From the NCBI GenBank assembly GCA_946478765.1, contig CAMLDH010000263.1, forward strand, positions 1 to 5,758: DNA of 5,758 bases, written 5' to 3'. The notes below the pieces were generated by a model. The model saw only the letters and a program-made list of their open reading frames with translations. It did no database searches and had not been told where the DNA came from. The DNA comes from an uncultured Oxalobacteraceae bacterium (GTDB taxonomy: Bacteria > Pseudomonadota > Gammaproteobacteria > Burkholderiales > Burkholderiaceae). The position numbers were made by a program, and so were the translations under genes. Position 1 is the first letter of the stretch; every line of letters begins with the position of its first letter. Below are positions 1 to 4,973 of the stretch, piece by piece.

Positions 1-47
1 GACCACCGAGATCTACACTCTTTCCCTACACGACGCTCTTCCGATCT
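1..47. other. Illumina P5/TruSeq universal adapter remnant (artificial sequence)
   Basis: These 47 bases match, from memory, the last 47 bases of the 58-base Illumina universal adapter, starting at gaccaccgagatctacac and ending with cgctcttccgatct. The first 11 adapter bases are absent. This is library-derived sequence left on a contig end, not biology. Genomic sequence starts at 48. Any reading frame, motif or stop codon located in 1-47 should be ignored. Confidence 0.98.
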
Positions 48-535
48 TCATTTTGTTCGATTTCTTCGGACAGCAGGCATAACACGTAGGATTCCAGCGG
101 ATCACTGCCGGCCTTGGCGCGATCGACATGCGTGACGCTGCCGTCGATGGCGCGGCGCACCGACAACACTGCATTGAGCACGGCACGCGATGCGATGCGC
201 AGCCTGCGCATCGCCATCACGGTTGAATCGACCAGGAACGGCATGTCCGGGTTCAGGATGAGCAGCGCGCTGGCCCAGCCGCCGCGGCCATCCGCATAAC
301 GCAATGGCCTGATATGGCAGCCCGCATGCGACAACTCGGCCACCGATGAAAAACCGTCCCACAAAACCGACGCCAAACTCTGCGGCGTAATGCCCGCCAG
401 ATCCTCCTCTTCCAGCGACGCAAGCCACGTGTCGATGAGCGACGTGATTTGCGGTTGCTTGGCAGCGGCCTGGGCGGCTGCGGCCAGAGTCAGGTCTAAA
501 GTTTGCTTGCGTAAATTCTGGGATAGCTTGTTCAT
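48..535 (-). CDS. NAD-specific glutamate dehydrogenase, large type, N-terminal fragment (3' end lost at contig edge)
   Basis: The product is the N-terminus of a large (about 180 kDa, roughly 1600-residue) NAD-dependent glutamate dehydrogenase of the Pseudomonas GdhB type, which converts glutamate to 2-oxoglutarate and ammonia in the cytoplasm. About 163 genomic residues are visible. The recognisable signature is NPDMPFLVDS followed by NAVLSVRRAIDGSV, which matches the N-terminal regulatory region of this family (compare HDLPFLVDSVRMEL and NVLSVRR in Pseudomonas). No catalytic domain is present, because the gene runs off the contig. The apparent C-terminus DRKSVV-stop is translated adapter and must be removed; the last E codon spans the junction. 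I place the start at the ATG at 533-535 rather than the in-frame ATG at 545-547. The inner ATG has a GGAG Shine-Dalgarno sequence 6 bases upstream (542-545), while the outer one has no good site. Lying next to arginine catabolism genes, the enzyme would consume the glutamate made by the AST pathway. The family call is fairly sure; exact substrate and regulation are inferred. Confidence 0.85.
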
Positions 536-541
536 AGACTT

Positions 542-545
542 CTCC
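542..545 (-). promoter_or_regulatory. Ribosome-binding site that decides the glutamate dehydrogenase start
   Basis: On the minus strand GGAG is followed by the 6-base spacer AAGTCT and then ATG (533-535). This is near-optimal spacing. The alternative ATG at 545-547 overlaps this site and is preceded by CTGGCAACGAA, which has no purine-rich core. Confidence 0.65.
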
Positions 546-641
546 ATTTCGTTGCCAGGGTGTGCTTCATCGGATCGGTCGCTTTTTCTTCCAACTACGC
601 GACACGGATTGACATGGGAGCGGCACCGGCAACGCTACTCG

Positions 642-671
642 ATTATTGTGAATGTTTAACAGGTTTGACAA
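642..671 (-). promoter_or_regulatory. Candidate sigma-70 promoter for the glutamate dehydrogenase gene
   Basis: On the minus strand a -35 box TTGTCA (666-671, 5 of 6 to TTGACA) is followed after 18 bases by a -10 box AATAAT (642-647, 5 of 6 to TATAAT). A transcript starting near 635 would have a leader of about 100 bases before the chosen start codon. It lies in the AT-rich stretch just upstream of the gene and points the right way. This is a consensus match only. Confidence 0.5.
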
Positions 672-672
672 A

Positions 673-690
673 GGTTGACTTGTACCAACC
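673..690. promoter_or_regulatory. Dyad GGTTG-N8-CAACC next to the -35 box, possible operator
   Basis: An inverted repeat with arms ggttg (673-677) and caacc (686-690) around 8 bases lies immediately upstream of the candidate -35 box at 666-671. Placement beside the promoter fits a regulator site. The arms are only 5 bases, so chance occurrence is possible. No regulator family is identified. Confidence 0.25.
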
Positions 691-752
691 AGACTAATCT
701 TAAAATTTACCGGACCATTTATTGTTTTTTAATTTGATCGATGCACAGAAGC

Positions 753-775
753 TTATTTGCAGGGGGTGCACATAA
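753..775. promoter_or_regulatory. Nine-base inverted repeat with G5 spacer, candidate operator
   Basis: The arms ttatttgca (753-761) and tgcacataa (767-775) match in 8 of 9 positions when one is reverse-complemented, with ggggg between them. It lies 61 bases past the astB stop and about 80 bases upstream of the candidate -35 box of the dehydrogenase gene. There is no T-run on the minus strand after the dyad, which argues against an intrinsic terminator and for a dimeric regulator site. It does not resemble the ArgR or Lrp sites I know. Confidence 0.4.
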
Positions 776-836
776 ACCACACCTCGCTTTCCCGTGTGCC
801 GCATACCGATTGTCAGAAAAACATCGTTACAGACGG

Positions 837-2231
837 TCAAACCATAGGCGCGATCTCTTCTTGCGAAAACAAGACGTTATTGCCGCAACGTTGAAACGCA
901 TATAACCCGGGCAGTGCAAGAATCGTGGTCAATTCATCGAGCGCAGTGTGCACTTCCACCGCCAACGCAGGATCAGCCAGGTCGGCTGGCGACAGACGAT
1001 CGCGATAGTGTTTTTCGACCCAGATTACCAGACGCGCATATAACTGCTCGCTCATCACGACGCCCTGATGCATTGCGCTTGCCTCGGCGTCGGTCAATAC
1101 GACACGCAGCCGCAGGCAGGCCGGGCCGCCGCCGTTGCGCATGCTCTGGCGTAGGTCGAAGCTGATCAATTCATCGATCGGACCGCCGCTTGCAGTCAGG
1201 TTTTTCAGGGTGCGTGCCACTGCCGCGTTTTCCTGGCACTCCTGCGGCACCACCAGCGCCATCCGGCCGTCCGGCTTGCTCAGCAACTGGCTGTTGAACA
1301 GGTAACTCGACACCGCATTGGCGACCGACACATCGGCCGCATCGACGCGCACCGGCTGCAATTCCGCACCGACCTCGCGCATGGCGGCACGCAGCGACGT
1401 CAGGGTTGCCGCTTCATCGAGGAATGCCTGCTGGTGATAGAACAGCACATTGCCGTTGCCGACCGAAATCACGTCGTTGTGGAATACGCCCTGGTCGATC
1501 ACGTCGGGGGCCTGCGCGACAAACACGGTGCGTTTGTCGCTCAAGCCATGCAGGCGCGCGACGGCCTGGCTCGCTTCCAGCGTCTGGCGGGCCGGAAAGC
1601 GTTTTGGCGCAGGCGCGTTCGGATCGAACTCGACGCGGCCGTAGACAAACATCTCGACGCCGGCAGCGCCGTGCGCCGCACACAATCTGACGTGGTTGGC
1701 TGCGCCCTCGTCGCCGAAGGCCGGCGTGGCCGGCAGCGCATCGTGCACCGCAAAGTGTTTGGCATCGTTAAAAATCGCACGCAAGGTGCGGGTGGTCTGC
1801 GTGTGCTCGTACGAGCGGTGCAGTTTGCTGTTGAGGTTGGCGGTCGTGAAGTGGGTGCGGCCATCCGCAGTGTCGGCCGACGAACTGACGGTCGCCGCAT
1901 TTGCGGTCCACATCGGCGACGCCGAATAGGCGCAGGCGAGAATGACCGGCGCTTCCTTGAAGGCATGGGCAATCACATCGGCGTCGCTGCCGGTAAAACC
2001 GATACTGCGCAACAGCCTGAAATTCGGCCGTGCCTGCGGCGGCAGCAATGCCTGCGCAAAGCCGCGCGCGGCCAGCGTGCGCATCTTGGCCAATCCCTGC
2101 AATGCCGCCTCCTTTGGATTGGATACGCTCTTGACGTTGTTGGACGAAGCGACATTGCCGAACGACAGGCCGGCATAGTTGTGCGACGGGCCGACCAATC
2201 CATCGAAATTGAATTCGCGTGCGATGTTCAT
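837..2231 (-). CDS. astB: N-succinylarginine dihydrolase AstB (AruB)
   Basis: AstB catalyses the second AST-pathway step: N2-succinylarginine plus two waters gives N2-succinylornithine, two ammonia and CO2, in the cytoplasm. The protein is 464 residues (E. coli AstB has 447) and complete, from [21 protein letters not shown] to the stop at 837-839. It belongs to the guanidine-modifying (amidinotransferase-fold) superfamily with a Cys-His-Glu triad. The matching residues appear to be Glu175 in FGDEGAANH, His251 in [14 protein letters not shown] and Cys372 in [14 protein letters not shown]. The N-terminal [16 protein letters not shown] block is also typical. I chose the ATG at 2229-2231 because AAGGAAG lies 7 bases upstream (2239-2245). 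The frame stays open to a TTG at 2268-2270, but that codon lies inside the left arm of the inserted element and adds 13 residues unlike the family. astB follows astD in the operon, separated by the element, which may reduce its expression. Confidence 0.97.
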   Translation of the reverse strand: MNIAREFNFDGLVGPSHNYAGLSFGNVASSNNVKSVSNPKEAALQGLAKMRTLAARGFAQALLPPQARPNFRLLRSIGFTGSDADVIAHAFKEAPVILACAYSASPMWTANAATVSSSADTADGRTHFTTANLNSKLHRSYEHTQTTRTLRAIFNDAKHFAVHDALPATPAFGDEGAANHVRLCAAHGAAGVEMFVYGRVEFDPNAPAPKRFPARQTLEASQAVARLHGLSDKRTVFVAQAPDVIDQGVFHNDVISVGNGNVLFYHQQAFLDEAATLTSLRAAMREVGAELQPVRVDAADVSVANAVSSYLFNSQLLSKPDGRMALVVPQECQENAAVARTLKNLTASGGPIDELISFDLRQSMRNGGGPACLRLRVVLTDAEASAMHQGVVMSEQLYARLVIWVEKHYRDRLSPADLADPALAVEVHTALDELTTILALPGLYAFQRCGNNVLFSQEEIAPMV

Positions 2232-2238
2232 GGTGTTT

Positions 2239-2245
2239 CTTCCTT
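2239..2245 (-). promoter_or_regulatory. Ribosome-binding site of astB
   Basis: AAGGAAG on the minus strand lies 7 bases before the ATG at 2229-2231. It fixes the start of astB. It sits just outside the inserted element (element edge at 2258), so it predates the insertion. Confidence 0.75.
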
Positions 2246-2257
2246 GATGGCGGTCTA

Positions 2258-2476
2258 AGCGGGTAGACAAAAGTTCTTTGACAAAAATATGTTCATGATT
2301 GCGACATCAATGAGGCTGGAACGTATTGGCGCATTCGACCCCCTCCCTAACCCTCCCCCTGCCCGGGGGAGGGAACCTGGCTCCTTCCTCCTGAAGGGGG
2401 GAAGGTTGGGATGGGGGTTGCCTGTGTCTGACATCGACTAGATTCGCACTTGTCAAAGAACTTTTGTCCACCTGCT
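2258..2476. mobile_element. MITE-like element with 27-base terminal inverted repeats and TA target duplication
   Basis: The left end (2258-2284) and the reverse complement of the right end (2450-2476) agree at 25 of 27 bases. Both share the block gacaaaagttctttgacaa and begin agc, with differences only at positions 4 and 8. The 219-base element has no room for a transposase. TA dinucleotides flank it (2256-2257 and 2477-2478), preceded by c and followed by g, so the target was CTAG. IS630-family elements are known to insert at TA and prefer CTAG, so this is probably an IS630/Tc1-type MITE. Joining the flanks with one TA gives, on the minus strand, TTC TAG ACC: an intact astD stop followed by the astB leader with its Shine-Dalgarno sequence. 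The insertion turned the astD stop from TAG to TAA. The middle holds a separate C/G-rich repeat. Confidence 0.75.
2338..2418. repeat. C/G-rich imperfect palindrome with two hairpins, nested in the MITE-like element
   Basis: The outer arms, about 2338-2359 (accccctccctaaccctc...) and 2396-2418, are imperfect reverse complements. Inside are two tight hairpins. The first pairs ccctccccc (2351-2359) with gggggaggg (2365-2373) around a 5-base loop. The second pairs ccttcctcc (2383-2391) with gggggaagg (2397-2405) around a 5-base loop, with one T-G wobble in RNA. Similar C-run/G-run palindromes are common between genes in Burkholderiales and Xanthomonadales. In the ast transcript this would form a strong structure between astD and astB. 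No T-run follows on either strand, so it is not a textbook intrinsic terminator, but it could slow or attenuate transcription. Confidence 0.75.
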
Positions 2477-3939
2477 TAGAACTGGAGACCAGGCGACAGT
2501 TGCTTCGGCATTTCCAGCACGCTGTTTTCAATCGACGCGATCGGGTACGAACAGTAGTCTGCAGCGTAGTACGCGCTCGGGCGATGATTGCCGGATTTGC
2601 CGACGCCGCCGAAAGGCGCGGTGCTGGCAGCCCCCGTGGTCGGGCGATTCCAGTTGACGATACCGGCGCGCGCATGAATCAAGAACGTCTTCCACAACGC
2701 TTCATCGTCGCTCAGCAAGCCGGCCGCCAATCCATATTCGGTGGCATTCACCGCCGCCAGAGCCGCGTCGAAATCCTTCACGCGTATCACCTGCAGCAAG
2801 GGGCCGAACCATTCTTCATCCGGGATATCCTTGGCGTCGGTCATATCGACGATGCCGGCGGACAGAAAGCCGGTGTTTTCCACGAGGTGGCGCATCGTCA
2901 ACAGTGCCTTGCCGCCGCGTGCGATCAAATCGGATTGTGCCTGCACCAGGCGTTGTGCAATCGATGCGGACACCACCGGCCCCATGAATGGCGCGGGCGA
3001 CTGGTCGAAGGCGCCGACACTGATTTTTCCTGCGGCGTCCACCAGCCGATCGATGAATGCCAGGCCCTTCGGCGCGTCTTCCACGATCAAGCGACGTGCG
3101 CAGGTGCAGCGCTGGCCGGCACTGACAAACGCGGAAAAAATCGCGTGGTGCACGGCCGCGTCGAGATTGCCGACATTCCACGCAACCAGCGCGTTATTGC
3201 CGCCCATTTCGAGCGCCAGCATCTTGCCCGGTTGTCCCGCGAACTGGCGATGCAAAATCGCGCCGGTCTGATAGCTGCCGGTAAACAAGATGCCATCCAG
3301 CGCAAGATGCTGCGCCAGCGCCGCGCCGGTGTCGCGTGCGCCGTTCACCAGATTCAATACGCCCTTCGGCAAGCCAGCTTTGACCCACAATTCAACGGTC
3401 TTGATCGCGGTTTGCGGTGCGTACTCGCTCGGCTTGAACACTAGCGTATTACCGGCGATCAGCGCCGGAACGATATGCCCGTTCGGCAAATGGCCAGGGA
3501 AATTGTAGGGCCCGAATACACCGAACACGCCATGCGGGCGATGGCGCAATACCGCATCGCCATCGGCGATCTTCGCTGCGGTCTCGCCGGTGCGTGCCCG
3601 ATACGATTGCACCGAAATATCGATCTTGTTCGCCATCGACGTCACTTCGGTGCGCGCTTCCCACAGCGGCTTGCCGACTTCGATCGAAATCATGCGCGCC
3701 AGCGCCTCGCCATGCGCATTCAGCAAATCGCGAAAGCGCGCGCAGATCGCGATCCGCTCATCCAGCGTGGCGGCGGCCCACGCGCCAAAACTGGCGCGCG
3801 CGGCTTGGCAGGCGGCATCGATATCGGCTGCGGCGGCAGCATGCCCCGACCAGATTTCGCTGCCATCGGCCGGATTGGTTACAACAAATACCGGGCCTTC
3901 GCCGGCGACCCACTGGCCGTTGATGTAATGGCTATGCAT
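2476..3939 (-). CDS. astD: N-succinylglutamate 5-semialdehyde dehydrogenase AstD (AruD)
   Basis: AstD oxidises succinylglutamate semialdehyde to succinylglutamate with NAD+, the fourth AST-pathway step. The protein is 487 residues (E. coli AstD has 492) and complete. It is an aldehyde dehydrogenase-superfamily enzyme: GPYNFPGHLPNGHI (143-156, with Asn146 of the oxyanion site), KPSE (169-172, cofactor binding), GSYQTG (221-226, Rossmann glycine motif), LEMGGNN (general base Glu244), GQRCTCARR (catalytic Cys278), EEWFGP (375-380) and the C-terminal YYAADYCSYPIASIE block typical of AstD rather than generic ALDHs. The start at 3937-3939 overlaps the astA stop by 8 bases (ATGCATAG). AGAAGAG a few bases upstream is a plausible ribosome-binding site, so translation is probably coupled to astA. 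The stop codon TAA uses a base from the inserted element; before insertion it would have been TAG, so the protein is unchanged. Confidence 0.97.
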   Translation of the reverse strand: MHSHYINGQWVAGEGPVFVVTNPADGSEIWSGHAAAAADIDAACQAARASFGAWAAATLDERIAICARFRDLLNAHGEALARMISIEVGKPLWEARTEVTSMANKIDISVQSYRARTGETAAKIADGDAVLRHRPHGVFGVFGPYNFPGHLPNGHIVPALIAGNTLVFKPSEYAPQTAIKTVELWVKAGLPKGVLNLVNGARDTGAALAQHLALDGILFTGSYQTGAILHRQFAGQPGKMLALEMGGNNALVAWNVGNLDAAVHHAIFSAFVSAGQRCTCARRLIVEDAPKGLAFIDRLVDAAGKISVGAFDQSPAPFMGPVVSASIAQRLVQAQSDLIARGGKALLTMRHLVENTGFLSAGIVDMTDAKDIPDEEWFGPLLQVIRVKDFDAALAAVNATEYGLAAGLLSDDEALWKTFLIHARAGIVNWNRPTTGAASTAPFGGVGKSGNHRPSAYYAADYCSYPIASIENSVLEMPKQLSPGLQF

Positions 3940-4966
3940 GCGTGCTCTTCTTTGGATTCAGTGACATCGTGCGCACCGGATCGCCGGCATCGCATGACAA
4001 TAATTGTTGATTCTCGGCCGATAACGCGACCCGGCCCTGCTTCGGATGGGCTTGCGCGACGATGATGCGGAAATCCTTCATCACCGTGTTCGATATCAGT
4101 ACCGGCTCGCCGTTTGCGTCCTGTTTGGCCGGCTCGATGATCGCCAGCGCGCTTTCGCGCACCGCACGCAATTCGCTCACGCGCGCCTGCAACACCGGTC
4201 CCGCGTCGAAAATATCGACATAGCCTTCGTAGTACATGCCCTCTTGTTCCAGCAGACGGCGCGCCGGCGCGGTCGCGACATGCACCCGGCCGATTACCTC
4301 TTGCGCCTCGGCGGGCAGGTAGGCGACGTACAGCGGATGGCGCGGCATCAGCTCGGCGATGAACGATTTTTTGCCGAGGCTGCTGATGTCGTCGGCACGC
4401 TTGAAATCCATCTTGAAAAAATGGCGACCGAGACTTTCCCAGAATGGCGAGCTGCCATCCGCATGCTGAAAGCCGCGCATCTCCGCAATCAGTTTTTCCG
4501 AAAACAGGTGCGGAAATTGCGCGATGAACAGGAAGCGGCATTTCGACAGCAATTTGCCGTTGTGGCCGCTGCGATAATCGGGATGCAAGAACAGCGAGCA
4601 CAGTTCAGCGCAACCGGTCAGATCGTTCGACAGATAGAGCGTTTCCATGCGCGAGAACACCTTGAGCTCCTTGCTGGAATGCACCAGGGTGCCGATGCGG
4701 TAGTTGTAGAACGGCTCGTCCAGTCCCACCGCACTCTTGATCGCGCACACGCCGACCAGGCGCTGCGTGGCGAGATCTTCCATCACGAACAGATAGTCGC
4801 GTTGCGAGGGCGCGATCTTTTCAGCGAAGGACGCGCACGCAACATCGACCCGCTTGCCCAGCATGGCGCGATCGGCTTTCAACGTCGTCATGCCGTCGCC
4901 GACCTGCGCGGCAAGTGCCATCAGTCCGTCCAGATCCTGCTCTTTAACAGCGCGTACCACTAACAT
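3932..4966 (-). CDS. astA: Arginine N-succinyltransferase, subunit AruG/AstA (AII)
   Basis: The enzyme transfers succinyl from succinyl-CoA to the alpha-amino group of arginine (and ornithine in the two-subunit enzyme), committing arginine to the AST pathway. The protein is 344 residues, complete and close to the usual family length. It has a GNAT-like acyltransferase fold: an N-terminal MLVVRAVKEQDLDGLMALA strand-helix, then SNDLTGCAELCSLFLHPDYR (113-132) leading into the CoA-binding turn RSGHNGKLLSK (132-142), SPFWESLGRHFFKMDF (173-188), AELMPRHPLYV (204-214) and YVDIFDAGPVLQAR (249-262). The start ATG lies 7 bases after the aruF stop, with GTGAGA at the junction as a modest ribosome-binding site. 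The gene order after aruF, and its paralogy to it, identify this as the second (AruG-type) subunit of the heteromeric enzyme described in Pseudomonas aeruginosa; E. coli has a single AstA. Confidence 0.95.
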   Translation of the reverse strand: MLVVRAVKEQDLDGLMALAAQVGDGMTTLKADRAMLGKRVDVACASFAEKIAPSQRDYLFVMEDLATQRLVGVCAIKSAVGLDEPFYNYRIGTLVHSSKELKVFSRMETLYLSNDLTGCAELCSLFLHPDYRSGHNGKLLSKCRFLFIAQFPHLFSEKLIAEMRGFQHADGSSPFWESLGRHFFKMDFKRADDISSLGKKSFIAELMPRHPLYVAYLPAEAQEVIGRVHVATAPARRLLEQEGMYYEGYVDIFDAGPVLQARVSELRAVRESALAIIEPAKQDANGEPVLISNTVMKDFRIIVAQAHPKQGRVALSAENQQLLSCDAGDPVRTMSLNPKKSTHA

Positions 4967-4973
4967 GGTGTTC

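Larger units (their letters stand above)
536..836. other. Non-coding gap between astB and the glutamate dehydrogenase gene
   Basis: These 301 bases hold no convincing gene and no remnant of astE that I can recognise. The central part (about 640-760) is markedly AT-rich compared with the flanking genes, as expected for a promoter region. It contains a sigma-70-like promoter for the dehydrogenase, a GGTTG-N8-CAACC dyad and a near-perfect 9-base inverted repeat, each listed separately. I see no GC stem followed by a T-run after the astB stop, so read-through from the ast operon into the dehydrogenase gene is possible. Confidence 0.7.

Noticed and set aside
665..700. A TTGACA box on the plus strand (665-670) as a promoter reading towards astB.
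   Set aside because: There is no acceptable -10 at 16-18 bases and no plus-strand gene downstream.
755..775. A possible sigma-54 promoter (GTGCAC...TGCA) on the minus strand.
   Set aside because: The GG of the -24 element is missing. The match comes from the inverted repeat at 753-775.
780..840. An intrinsic terminator directly after astB.
   Set aside because: I found no GC-rich stem followed by a T-run on the minus strand. The only short T-run (in ACGATGTTTTT) follows just a 3-base stem.
1434..2258. A 274-codon open frame on the plus strand opposite astB.
   Set aside because: It is antisense to a fully convincing astB with intact active-site motifs. Its product is arginine-rich and low in recognisable motifs, as expected from a GC-rich shadow frame.
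2307..2675. A minus-strand open frame through the inserted element, resembling a small hypothetical protein.
   Set aside because: It runs out of frame through the 3' end of astD and into the C/G-rich palindrome. The proline- and arginine-rich translation reflects the repeat, not a gene.
2464..3444. A 326-codon open frame on the plus strand opposite astD.
   Set aside because: It is antisense to a complete aldehyde dehydrogenase gene, has no recognisable domain, and starts within the inserted element's right arm. It is a shadow frame.
4046..4963. A 305-codon open frame on the plus strand opposite astA.
   Set aside because: It lies in complementary register with astA and shows no family features. 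The minus-strand product is clearly AruG/AstA.
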